Source: Streptomyces brevispora
Lineage (GTDB): Bacteria > Actinomycetota > Actinomycetes > Streptomycetales > Streptomycetaceae
DNA length: 64,000 nucleotides
Direction of reading: 5' to 3'
Assembly: GCF_007829885.1 (NCBI RefSeq)
Contig: NZ_VIWW01000002.1
Location: forward strand, 620,001-684,000
Of this stretch, positions 41,840-49,892 are shown piece by piece. Positions within the stretch are counted from its first letter, which is position 1; each line of letters opens with the position of its first letter. The translations under genes were made by a program, and so were the position numbers. The notes beneath the pieces are model-generated. The model searched no databases, was not told where the DNA came from, and was given only the letters and a program-made list of their open reading frames with translations.

Positions 41840-41860
41840 GCCGGCTGCTGCTCTGGTGTC

Positions 41861-41896
41861 GTGAGTGTTCCGGGCGAAACTGCCCGGAACACTCAC
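41861..41896 (+). terminator. Perfect 15-bp hairpin terminator of the ECF41 operon
   Basis: GTGAGTGTTCCGGGC (41861-41875) pairs exactly with GCCCGGAACACTCAC (41882-41896), loop GAAACT, 22 bases after the sigma-factor stop. Confidence 0.88.
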
Positions 41897-42168
41897 CACC
41901 GTAAGCCGGGCCAGAACCCGACGGCGCCAGGACCAAGGATCCAGGACGGACGCGGATTGGCGCCCGATCCGACATGGATGTTCCCTGACCCCCCAAAAGC
42001 CCGACTACCACCTGAGAAGCCGTTGCCATACCGATCATGGAGTCTGTCGATCGAACGGGAGTCTCGATCGGGTGATCGCGGGCACTGTCCGGCATGAGAG
42101 CAGGGCCTGGCGGTATACGGGGAAAATCCAGGGGAGCGGACGGCCGCGCGCTGCTACGGTCGGGCGCT
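41897..42168. other. Intergenic stretch without a gene
   Basis: No ORF with protein character. It presumably contains the promoter of the GNAT gene at 42169; no confident promoter boxes can be named. Confidence 0.4.
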
Positions 42169-42672
42169 ATGAGCTGGCTCCCCGATGACTTCGTCCATCC
42201 CGTCCTGGTACCGCTGCCGGGCAGTGGTCATCACCTGCGGCCGATCCGGGAGGCGGACACCCGGCTCGACTATCCGGCTGTGATGGGTTCGCGCGAGCGG
42301 CTGTGGACCATCTTCGGCCCAGCCTGGGGCTGGCCCGCGGCCACCATGACCTACGAGGCCGACCAGGCCGACCTGTTGCGGCACGAGAAGGAGATCGCCG
42401 CACACCAGTCTTTCAACTACGCGCTGTTCGACGCGGCGGAGACAGCTCTGCTCGGCTGCGTCTACATCGACCCACCGGAGAGGGCCGGCGCGGACGGCGA
42501 GATCTCCTGGTGGGTGGTGGACGAGCTGGTGGGCAGCAAGGTCGAGCAGGCCCTCGACGAGCTGGTGCCGCAGTGGATCGCCACCGACTGGCCGTTCGAG
42601 CAGCCGCGCTTCCTCGGTCGCGAGATCTTCTGGTCGGACTGGCTCGCCCTGCCGGAGCACCCCGACGCGTAA
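42169..42672 (+). CDS. GNAT-family N-acetyltransferase-like protein
   Basis: A 167-residue protein. LRPIREADTRLDYPAVMGSR, AAHQSFNYALFDAAETALLG and CVYIDPPERAGADGEISWWV fit the GNAT fold in which a phenylalanine/tyrosine-containing strand precedes the acetyl-CoA site. The classical Q/RxxGxG/A loop is not obvious (VDELVGSKVEQALDELVP in its place), so CoA binding is uncertain. It ends at the border of an IS element: TAA (42670-42672) abuts the left IS end. Confidence 0.7.
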   Translation: MSWLPDDFVHPVLVPLPGSGHHLRPIREADTRLDYPAVMGSRERLWTIFGPAWGWPAATMTYEADQADLLRHEKEIAAHQSFNYALFDAAETALLGCVYIDPPERAGADGEISWWVVDELVGSKVEQALDELVPQWIATDWPFEQPRFLGREIFWSDWLALPEHPDA

Positions 42673-42814
42673 GTAGCTTTTGTCGTAATGCTCTGGGGAC
42701 TTGGTGCTCGACCGGCCGTCCCGATTGGGTGGTCGTCGGGTGCTCGGCGCATGCGAGGAGGGCCTCCTGAACAGCTTTTGCTGGTGTCGAATCACCGAGC
42801 ATCAGGAGGCCCTG

Positions 42815-43732
42815 GTGTCGCAGTCTTGCGTGCCGATGCCCGTGCAGTCCACCGCGGGTACTCGGGAGTGCGACTGTCTGGCTCACCGGTTCGGAAACGC
42901 TGCCGACAATCGCCTGCGAGAGCGTCGGTATCCGAGCGACATGACGGACGCGGAGTGGGTGGTGGTGCGGCCGCTGCTGCCGGTGCCGGGTTGGATGCAG
43001 GGCCAGGGCGGGCAGCCGGAAGCGTACTGCCACCGGGCGATGCTGGACGCGATCGGCTATCTCGTGGATAACGGCATCAAGTGGCGGGCGATGCCGGCCG
43101 ACTTCCCGCCGTGGGACCGGGTCTATGCGTTCTTCCGCCGCTGGCGCGACCACGACCTGGTCCGGGAGTTCCATGACCGGCTGCGCGGGCAGGTCCGCGA
43201 GAGGGCAAGGCGCGATGCCCGGCCGACGGCTGGGGTGATTGATTCGCAGTCGGTCAAGGCGGACGCCGTGGTCGGCGCCGGCAGCCGTGGCTTCGACGGC
43301 GGCAAGCTGGTCAACGGACGCAAGCGGCACGTCGTGGTCGACACCCTCGGCCTGCTGCTGGGCGTGATGGTCACCGCTGCGGATGTGGGCGATCGCGCCG
43401 CCGCCTACGTCCTGCTGGAACAGGTGGCCACCGCCCACCACCGTCTGGCCCTGGTCTGGGCCGACGGCGGCTACACCGGCAGTCTGATCGAGCACTGCCT
43501 GGCCGCGTTCGCCCTGGTCCTGGCGATCGTCAAGCGCAGCGACAACGTGAAGGGGTTCGTGGTGCTGCCCAAGCGGTGGATCGTCGAGCGCCTTTTCGCG
43601 CACCTGATGCGAAGCCGCCGCCTGGTCCGCGACTTCGAGCGTCGTATCGCCAGTGCCGAGGCGATGATCTACTGGTCGATGGTCGCTCTCATGACCCGTC
43701 GCCTGGCCCGGCCACACCGGGGGCGAGGGTGA
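42815..43732 (+). CDS. IS5-family transposase
   Basis: A transposase of about 305 residues that looks intact. The N-terminal DUF4096-like domain (YPSDMTDAEWVVVRPLLPVP, DAIGYLVDNGIKWRAMPADF) is followed by the DDE domain: TAGVIDSQSVKADAVVGAGS (first D), VVDTLGLLLGVMVTAADVGD, LALVWADGGYTGSLIEH (second D) and LPKRWIVERLFAHLMRSRRL (E). The start is uncertain: GTG 42815 or the ATG at about 42836. It overlaps the convergent accessory gene by 44 bases. Confidence 0.87.
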   Translation: MSQSCVPMPVQSTAGTRECDCLAHRFGNAADNRLRERRYPSDMTDAEWVVVRPLLPVPGWMQGQGGQPEAYCHRAMLDAIGYLVDNGIKWRAMPADFPPWDRVYAFFRRWRDHDLVREFHDRLRGQVRERARRDARPTAGVIDSQSVKADAVVGAGSRGFDGGKLVNGRKRHVVVDTLGLLLGVMVTAADVGDRAAAYVLLEQVATAHHRLALVWADGGYTGSLIEHCLAAFALVLAIVKRSDNVKGFVVLPKRWIVERLFAHLMRSRRLVRDFERRIASAEAMIYWSMVALMTRRLARPHRGRG

Positions 43733-44225
43733 ACCGGCCGGGTGTGGGCTCGGCCAGCCAGCCTCGGGCGACCAGGCGTTTCGCCTTCGACCGCAATGAC
43801 TCCACCCGCGCCGGCACCAGGTCCATGCCGAACACCGCGGCCATTTCCTGGCAGGTCAGCGGCCCCTGCCCGAGACGGACACGGTCCGCGACTGCGCGAA
43901 GGATGCGCTGGTAGTCGACCGACAGCACCGACGAGGCCATCCCCTCACGCCACACCGGCACCTGCGATTTCGGTCTGGCCGCGTCACGGGACACCGGCTG
44001 CCTGTCCGCATCCCGCGGACCGGCGGCGGCCCGAGGCCCGGCGTCAGCGGCGCTGTCCGGAGCCAGAACCGTGTCGACCCGCCGCCGGGCGATCACCCAC
44101 TCCTGCCATTCCTCCTCGGCTGCGGCCAACTCGGCCTGGATACGGTCGGCCTCCTCACGCAGGCCGTCGACCCGACGCCGAGCAGCGAGCTCGTGCTGTT
44201 CCAGTAGTCCAACGACTGACGGCAT
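43689..44225 (-). CDS. IS accessory protein: coiled coil plus winged helix
   Basis: A 178-residue protein. GGGAGGT precedes ATG 44225. The N-terminal half is a coiled coil (LEQHELAARRRVDGLREEAD, RIQAELAAAEEEWQEWVIAR). The C-terminal half is a winged helix (DYQRILRAVADRVRLGQGPL, TCQEMAAVFGMDLVPARVES, RSKAKRLVARGWLAEPTPGR). It aligns by eye with the protein at 39401-39805 (YQxI..A, RS...RLL/VxxGxLxxPxxGR). In this element it is convergent with the transposase, in the other it follows it. The function is unknown; regulation of transposition or end-binding is plausible. Confidence 0.7.
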   Translation of the reverse strand: MPSVVGLLEQHELAARRRVDGLREEADRIQAELAAAEEEWQEWVIARRRVDTVLAPDSAADAGPRAAAGPRDADRQPVSRDAARPKSQVPVWREGMASSVLSVDYQRILRAVADRVRLGQGPLTCQEMAAVFGMDLVPARVESLRSKAKRLVARGWLAEPTPGRFTLAPGVAGPGDGS

Positions 44226-44368
44226 TCGAGACCTCCCGGGGAGTGACGACCTGACAGGCCACTACTCCCACGGGTCTACCGCACCTATCCGTGACCAGCG
44301 GAATCCTGTCGATCACACCCGGAAAGACAACAGCTTCTCAGAACCGAGGAGTTGTTGGGTCGCCGGGG

Positions 44369-45582
44369 TTAAGCGGTGGTGAGCCAGTCCCGGTAGGCAC
44401 TGGCGAGGTCGTCGTCGCGGCGTGTGCCGCGTTCGATGCAGGAGATCACTGCCGGCCAGACGCCGAAGTGCTCGGCTACGGTGGTGAGGGTGATGTTCTT
44501 GGCCTGGCGTGCGGGCCGGAGGTCGGAGACGTCCGGGACTGTGACGGGTGTGGTGAGGTAGCGGAAGATCTCCCGGGCGATCGCCCGCTTGAGCAGGCGG
44601 ATGATCTCCTTCTTCGTGCGTCCGGCGGCGGTCTGTCGGGCGACATACTCCCGGGTGCGGGCGTCGCTGGACATGCGGACGAGAGCGATCCGGTAGAGAG
44701 CGGCGTTGGCCCTGCGGTCTCCGCCTCGGGAGAGGCGGTGGCGGTTGGTCCTGCCGCTGGAGGCGGGGACGGGCGCGACGCCGCAGAGCGCCGCGAAGGA
44801 TGCCTCGGTGCGCAGGCGGTCGGGGTTTCCTCCGGCGGTCACCAGGAGCTGGGCCGCGGTGTCGGGGCCGACACCGAACGCGGCGCGAAGACCGGGGTTG
44901 TGCTCGGTGGCGGCGGTGTCCAGGGCGGCGGTGAGGGCATCGTGTTCCGTGGTCAGGGCCTGGACCCGGCGGGCGAGGGTCTTCAGAGCGGTCAGAAGGG
45001 CGACGCGCGGTCCGTCGCCGGTGGGACGAAGCCGGGAGATGGCGTCGACCTGTGTCTTGCCGCGCAGGGCGGTGTACTTGACGCGGATGTCGTCCGGGGC
45101 AGTGATGAGGATGTGCACGATCTGGTTCAGGGTGGCGGTGCGGGCCTTGACGGCGGACCGGGCGGCGTTGTGGAGGGTGCGTATGCCGCTGACGGTGTCG
45201 TCCTTGGGGATGACCGATGCCCGGCCGGACAGCGCGGCGCGGGCTGCTGAGTAGGCGTCGATGGGATCGGACTGCCGATCCGGCGCCGTTCGGCCTTGTC
45301 CGGCCGGTTGACCTCGATCACGGTGAGGCCCGCGTGGCGGGCGGCACGGGTGAACCCGAGGCCGTAGGAGGAGGTTCCCTCGACCCCGACGGCGGTCACT
45401 GTGCCGTGGGCGTTCAGGAACGCGATTGCCGCAGCGTAACCGGCCGCCGTGGTCGGGAACTCGGCGTCGGCGACGTGGCCGCCCCGGTCGGTGATGACAG
45501 CGACGTGAATCGTGTCCGCATGGGAGTCCACTCCGCCGAACACCGCATCCTGTCCTGTGGCGGACGTGGTCGTCGTTGTCAT
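44369..45582 (-). pseudogene. IS110-family transposase with a single frameshift
   Basis: The N-terminal DEDD domain starts MTTTTTSATGQDAVFGGVDS with HADTIHVAVITDRGGHVADA and AVGVEGTSSYGLGFTRAARH, LTVIEVNRPDKAERRRIG. The next frame continues SDPIDAYSAARAALSGRASV and the transposase_20 domain (LRAAFGVGPDTAAQLLVTAG, ASFAALCGVAPVPASSGRTN, HRLSRGGDRRANAALYRIAL), ending at 44369. A one-base loss near 45271-45276 (GGCAGTCCGAT where GGCAAGTCCGAT is expected) causes the shift. Everything else is intact, so decay is very recent, or programmed frameshifting could apply. Confidence 0.88.
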
Positions 45583-45870
45583 CCTGTGAGCTGCCTTCCT
45601 GGCCGGCGGTGACACCGGCCAGGTGAGTCAGACAGGACATTGAGGGGGCCTCTGGCCAAGCTCCTATCAGGTCATGCTCCACCTGGCCGAAGCCATGAGA
45701 ACGGGTCCCGGCAGCCGGACAGAACAACTGCAGGACAGCCCAGCAGGGCGTCAGTCAGACCCTGAGCCACGACCACCGGAACCCGCTACGAGTATCAATG
45801 TCAGACCCCGCTCGTACCGTCGTAAGCAGGTACCCGATGAGGACGGGACCGCAGGACGAAGGAGCGGATC

Positions 45871-46179
45871 ATGGGCGAGATCGAAATGAAGGGCCAGCAC
45901 CTGGACCGGCTGCTGGCAGACAGCACCAGCCCTCATGGCGCCTCCTACCAGAACGCCTTCGAGCAACTCGCCGAAAGCCACCGCGGCAAACCCGCCACCG
46001 ACATTCTGCCGCTGCTGCGCCGGGCAGCCGAAGAGTCGCTGCTGGAGTTCACCGGCGCGGATCTGCGTGAGCAGGCCGAGGCCCCGGCCTGTGCGGCGTC
46101 CTGGTCGATGCTCAGCCCCGTGTACGCGCCCAGCGCGGTGAACACCAGGGTGGGCAGGCGCGCGCCGTGCTGTTCGTAG
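45871..46179 (+). CDS. Small helical protein with a replaced C-terminus
   Basis: AAGGAG precedes the ATG at 45871. The first 70 residues (MGEIEMKGQHLDRLLADSTS, YQNAFEQLAESHRGKPATDI, LPLLRRAAEESLLEFTGADL) look like a genuine helical protein. From about 46085 the frame runs through DNA that codes on the other strand, so the last 30 residues are not original. No family recognised. Confidence 0.5.
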   Translation: MGEIEMKGQHLDRLLADSTSPHGASYQNAFEQLAESHRGKPATDILPLLRRAAEESLLEFTGADLREQAEAPACAASWSMLSPVYAPSAVNTRVGRRAPCCS

Positions 46180-46404
46180 TAGGCGGTCACCTCGTTGGCG
46201 GTGGCGTCGGGGATGGAGGGGAAGACGGCACCGGCGGCGGTGAGCGCCGCGTCCAACGCCGACTCGTGGCCGGTGGTGGTGCCGAACTCTGCGCGCCGTG
46301 GCGTGGTCGTTCTCCAGCACGTACGTCCACTCACCCTCGCTGCCGTACATCGCGTAGGCGTAGCGGGTGGGGTCGTGGCCGGGATCAGCGAGTCCACGGC
46401 CCAT
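46095..46404 (-). pseudogene. Frameshifted fragment of an unknown protein
   Basis: The minus strand reads GRGLADPGHDPTRYAYAMYG and SEGEWTYVLENDHATARR, then in another frame EFGTTTGHESALDAALTAAG, AVFPSIPDATANEVTAYYEQ and PTLVFTALGAYTGLSIDQDA. One frameshift (near 46285) and a lost C-terminus at about 46090 make it non-functional. Family unknown. Confidence 0.5.
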
Positions 46405-46880
46405 GCCTACACCAGCGCGGTCGTGGACCTGCTCGCCGAAAGAGCACCGGGCCTGCTGAAGACGGACGGCCGGACCGGCGAGGAGTGATCGCCGGTCCGG
46501 CCGCGTGAATGATCGCAGGCATTGAGCCTCTTCGAGTTGGCCACCGATCGGGTGATGGGGCGTGAAGCGCAACGAGCGGGACCGCCGCCCGAACCCACCG
46601 GATCATCCGGATCTGCGAGCGCCAGGGCGTCCCGATCGTGGCCGATCTCGCCTACCAGGGTGCCAGCCCCTGGCTGACCACCGGCATCAAACGTCGCCCC
46701 CTGCAGGAACTCACCACCACCGAGAAGACCCGCAACCGAGCCCTGGCCACAGCGCGGGCACCCGTCGAACGCGGCGTCGCCCGCCTGAAGTCCTGGCGGA
46801 TCTTCCGCAGATCCCGCTGCAGCCCCAACCGCATGATGTTAATCGCCAAGGCCATCCTCACCCTGGAGCGGCAACGCTGA
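46380..46880 (+). mobile_element. Two fragments of an IS5-type (DDE_Tnp_4) transposase
   Basis: Residues GISESTAHAYTSAVVDLLAE and RAPGLLKT (46380-46466) match the N-terminal HTH part. ICERQGVPIVADLAYQGASP, WLTTGIKRRPLQELTTTEKT and APVERGVARLKSWRIFRRSR (46604-46880) match the C-terminal part with the last D and E. The middle of the gene is missing. Confidence 0.75.
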
Positions 46881-46882
46881 AG

Positions 46883-46998
46883 AAGCTCAGTGGACCACCC
46901 ACGATGCGGACGGCCCGCGCTGGGAGCAAGCGTTCTCCTACGACGGCGGAGCCACCTGGCGAACCAACTGGATCATGGATCTCACCCGTACCGCATAG
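46883..46998 (+). pseudogene. C-terminal scrap of a DUF1579-like protein
   Basis: The frame reads PRWEQAFSYDGGATWRTNWI, MDLTRTA and a stop. The WEQAFSxDGGxTWxTNW ending is typical of a DUF1579-like Streptomyces protein, but nothing upstream is left of it. Confidence 0.5.
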
Positions 46999-47026
46999 AC
47001 AACCCCGCACGCTGCGCGATCGTCGC

Positions 47027-47053
47027 CGGCCAGATAGCTCCCCTATCTGGCCG
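47027..47053 (-). terminator. Hairpin terminator of the MFS gene
   Basis: CGGCCAGATAG (47027-47037) and CTATCTGGCCG (47043-47053) form a perfect 11-bp stem with a five-base loop, about 50 bases after the MFS stop at 47105 (minus strand). Confidence 0.8.
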
Positions 47054-47104
47054 CCGGTGGGGAATTCCAACTGGCCGCTGTCACTCATGATCGTGTTACG
47101 AGCT

Positions 47105-48421
47105 CTATGCCTTCACTTCGATGTCCTCGACGTCGCCGTGTGGCGGCGCTTCCGGGCCCCGACTGGCTGGGGCCACCCTGAGGAATGCAATGAGCACGCA
47201 TGGGGCCACGGCCAGGGCTGATACCAGGAAGATTCCTCGCGGACTCCACCACAGGACGGCCAACGAGGCAGCGATGAAGCCGAGTACATTGGCAAAGTTG
47301 TCGACCATCGTGTCGATGCCTTCAACCCGCCCAAGGTATGCGGTCGGGATTCTGCTCATGTAGAGCGAGCTGACTGCGACGTTGTATGGCGCGTTGGACA
47401 GGGCGCTGATCGCAACGCCAACACCCAGCACGTAGACGTTCGGCGCGATGCCGATGACCACCTGGGCGACACATAGCCCCAGCATGGACAGGGCCATGAT
47501 CCTGCCGAGGTAGGTGGATTTTGCCAGGGCGGTCACCGCTACGGCTGCCATCACGGCGAAAGCGCCGTTGAGGGAGTAGATGTAGCCGAGCGAGGATGGG
47601 CCCAACGCCAACGTCCGGGCAATGAGGAAGATGAGCCCGTAGTTGGTGCAAGCAGTCAGGAAGGCCACCCCGTACGAGGCGAGCAGTAGTGAGCGGATTG
47701 GCTGGCTTTGCAGGATGATCCGGATGCCGTCGACGAAGTCCGCCCAGGGCTTCGCGTCCTTGGCGCCTTCTGAGTCGGCTGCCTCGGGTACGTCGTCCCT
47801 ATCGGTGCCCATATTGACCGTGGCCGGGGCTGCGGTCAGTTCTCGTCGCAGGACCCACAGGATGACTGCCGAGACGGCGAAGGTGGCACTGTCGAAGAGG
47901 AAGGCGCGGCCGGCGCCGCCGAAGGCGAGTGTCACCGCGGCCAGCGATGGCCCGACGATCTGCATTACCCATTGGCCGGTTTCCATCATGCCGTTGGCAC
48001 GCGGCAGCCGGTCTGCGGGCACGAGTCTGGGCAGGAGGGCGAACGAGGACGAGGAGAAGAATACCGCGATGCCGTTTCCTACTGCGACCAGTACGAGCGC
48101 CCCTGCTGCGTTCTCCGTGACGGCGCACCAGGCAAGGCCGAGGCCAACGGCGAAGCGGACGAGATCCGCCACCACGAGCACGGTGTACTTGTCGTAGCGG
48201 TCGGCGATGACACCGGAGATCCCGCCGAGCAGCATGCCCGGCAGTGTGGCGAGCAGTACGACGAGCAGCCGGGCACCGATCGAACCGGAGGTGGTTTCGA
48301 ACAACCAGACGTTGACAGCCAGAAGACGGAATGAATCGCCGATCATCGAGATGGCGAAGGACGCGTAGAACAGCCCGAAGACGCGCGGCATCCGTATCGC
48401 GCCGGGGACTTTCATCTTCAT
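47105..48421 (-). CDS. MFS transporter, MFS_3/EntS-like exporter
   Basis: A 438-residue protein with 12 predicted membrane helices. MPRVFGLFYASFAISMIGDS and GISGVIADRYDKYTVLVVAD (helix 2-3 loop) are typical of the MFS_3 group of siderophore, macrolide or drug exporters; LPRLVPADRLPRANGMMETG is another conserved block of this group. A cytoplasmic central loop (about residues 195-230) is acidic. The start at 48421 (or 48415) is supported by GAGAG upstream. No regulator or biosynthetic partner is adjacent, so the substrate is unknown. Confidence 0.87.
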   Translation of the reverse strand: MKMKVPGAIRMPRVFGLFYASFAISMIGDSFRLLAVNVWLFETTSGSIGARLLVVLLATLPGMLLGGISGVIADRYDKYTVLVVADLVRFAVGLGLAWCAVTENAAGALVLVAVGNGIAVFFSSSSFALLPRLVPADRLPRANGMMETGQWVMQIVGPSLAAVTLAFGGAGRAFLFDSATFAVSAVILWVLRRELTAAPATVNMGTDRDDVPEAADSEGAKDAKPWADFVDGIRIILQSQPIRSLLLASYGVAFLTACTNYGLIFLIARTLALGPSSLGYIYSLNGAFAVMAAVAVTALAKSTYLGRIMALSMLGLCVAQVVIGIAPNVYVLGVGVAISALSNAPYNVAVSSLYMSRIPTAYLGRVEGIDTMVDNFANVLGFIAASLAVLWWSPRGIFLVSALAVAPCVLIAFLRVAPASRGPEAPPHGDVEDIEVKA

Positions 48422-48730
48422 GTTCTCTCTCGCCGTCTTTGGCCGTTCATCTTCTCCGCCAATGCCCGCCGAGTGCTGCGAATCCGGCGAGCAAGGGCTC
48501 GGGGTCGGTTGTCTCGGCGGTCTTCTTGCCATCGGTCGGCTGGACCATCGGCGGGATCGTAACTCGGTTCGCAACGACAGAGATCACGGCACGGTACATC
48601 CGTTGATCACCATGTTGCGAGCACTCGGTTACCAAGTTCTGCACCATGTCTGCCAGTTCCGTTTTCTCGCGGTCACAGGCGACGGCGTGGAACAGTGTGA
48701 AGTTCCCCCCGCGAGCTGGACAGCGGATGC
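48422..48730. other. Gap with no recognisable gene
   Basis: No convincing coding frame. It should contain the promoter of the MFS gene next to 48421. The far side is flanked by an IS3 fragment. Confidence 0.4.
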
Positions 48731-48997
48731 TTACGCTGCCGGGGCGAGGTCCTGCCTGAGCAGGGATCTCGTTTCGAGCGGGGTGACGTACCCATAGTCA
48801 GGGTGCCGACGGAGCCGGCTGCGGTTGTACTCGACCTCGACGTAGCGGAAAACGTCGGCCCGGGCAGCCTCGCGGGTCTCCCACACGGTCGTCCCGATCT
48901 CCGCTTTCAGGATGGCGAACCAGCTTTCCGCGGCGGCATTATCGTAACAAGAGCCGACATGCCCCATCGACTGCCGCATGCGCAACTTGCGTATTTC
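48731..48997 (-). mobile_element. C-terminal fragment of an IS3-family transposase (OrfB)
   Basis: Residues RQSMGHVGSCYDNAAAESWF, AILKAEIGTTVWETREAARA, DVFRYVEVEYNRSRLRRHPD and YGYVTPLETRSLL are the end of an IS3 OrfB integrase core (second D in SCYDN, E in AESWF). The N-terminal part is missing beyond about 48997. Confidence 0.88.
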
Positions 48998-49251
48998 GGT
49001 GCGGATGCCATCGGTCGGTATGTAGTTGGTGTGGTGAGGGCTGCTTGAGCTGGGGAGTTGGTGGTTCCCTGAGAACGATTCCGGTGTTTACGGGAAGCTG
49101 GCGGCAGTGGTGATGGGGCGTCTGGCCTGCGGTCGTTGGGAGTTCGTTGATAACGGTGGTGGGGTGTTGGTGATGGGCTCCGGTATCTAAAGGATAGGAG
49201 CGGGTTTGTGCTGGTCAGCGGCTTGCTGCATGGTCGGGGTCTGCTGGTGGG
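48998..49251. other. Gap between the IS3 fragment and the Tn7-like operon
   Basis: No gene is visible. G/T-rich repeats such as GGTGGTGGGGTG-like runs occur. If the Tn7-like cluster is a transposon, one end could lie here, but I cannot identify a convincing TGT...ACA end with repeated binding sites. Confidence 0.35.
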
Positions 49252-49875
49252 CTATGCCGTTGCTGTCAGGTGGGGGTTGGCGCCGGTCCAGTACAGGGCG
49301 GTGTCGATGTCGCGTGCTGTCCAGCCGGCAGCGTGCGCTGCGCCGTGCTCGATGAGGTCGTCGAGGAGTTGGAGGTAGCGGCCGTAGCGTCCCGGTGTGG
49401 GGGTGAGGGTGAGGCCGAGGGTGTCGAGGGCGTGTTGGACGCGGCGGTCGTAGACGGCCATCCGGTGCGGTGCTGCTGCGGTGAGGATGGCTGAGGCGAG
49501 GGCGTCGCCGGTGCGGAAGCCGGGCAGTTCCCAGATGATGCCGCGCCCCGTGCGGGCGGCCTCGCTGCGCGGGACTGTGTGGTCGCGGACGGCGGTGACG
49601 GCCCGTTCGGTGACAGCTCGGACCTGGGTGTCGGGCAGGGACATCAGTTCTGTCACCCAGCGGGTTTGTGCGGAGAGCCGTTTCCAGACGACCAGGGCTG
49701 CGATGTCCGTCTTGCCGAGGCTGCCGATGTGCTCGGTTCGCTGCGCGACGTCGTGGAAGACCTCGTCGTAGTGGGGTGAGACGCCTGCCAGGTAGCCGGC
49801 GCGGGCGGGGACCAGGATGTTCCCATGTTCGGCCGCAGAGAGCAGCGAAGGCCTCGTCAGCGGGCGTGTCAGCAC
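49252..49875 (-). CDS. HhH-GPD-like protein in the Tn7-like operon
   Basis: A 207-residue soluble protein. GTG 49875 is preceded by GGAGGTGA in the 17-base gap after the TnsC-like gene. IAALVVWKRLSAQTRWVTEL, LPDTQVRAVTERAVTAVRD, IIWELPGFRTGDALASAILT, PHRMAVYDRRVQHALDTLGL and GRYGRYLQLLDDLIEHG resemble the helical layout of HhH-GPD/OGG1-like DNA glycosylase relatives found in actinobacteria, with LPGFRTGDA at the position of the hairpin. A catalytic Lys/Asp pair is not certain. Its place as last gene of the transposition operon suggests an accessory DNA-binding or repair role; this is inference. Confidence 0.6.
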   Translation of the reverse strand: MLTRPLTRPSLLSAAEHGNILVPARAGYLAGVSPHYDEVFHDVAQRTEHIGSLGKTDIAALVVWKRLSAQTRWVTELMSLPDTQVRAVTERAVTAVRDHTVPRSEAARTGRGIIWELPGFRTGDALASAILTAAAPHRMAVYDRRVQHALDTLGLTLTPTPGRYGRYLQLLDDLIEHGAAHAAGWTARDIDTALYWTGANPHLTATA

Positions 49876-49892
49876 TCTTCTTCACCTCCGCA

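Larger units (their letters stand above)
42672..44338 (+). mobile_element. IS5-family element with transposase and convergent accessory gene
   Basis: AGTAGCTTTTGTC (42672-42684) and the complement of 44326-44338 (AGAAGCTGTTGTC) are imperfect inverted repeats (11/13) that bracket a complete transposase gene and an accessory gene. Exact ends and target duplication are uncertain. Confidence 0.6.
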
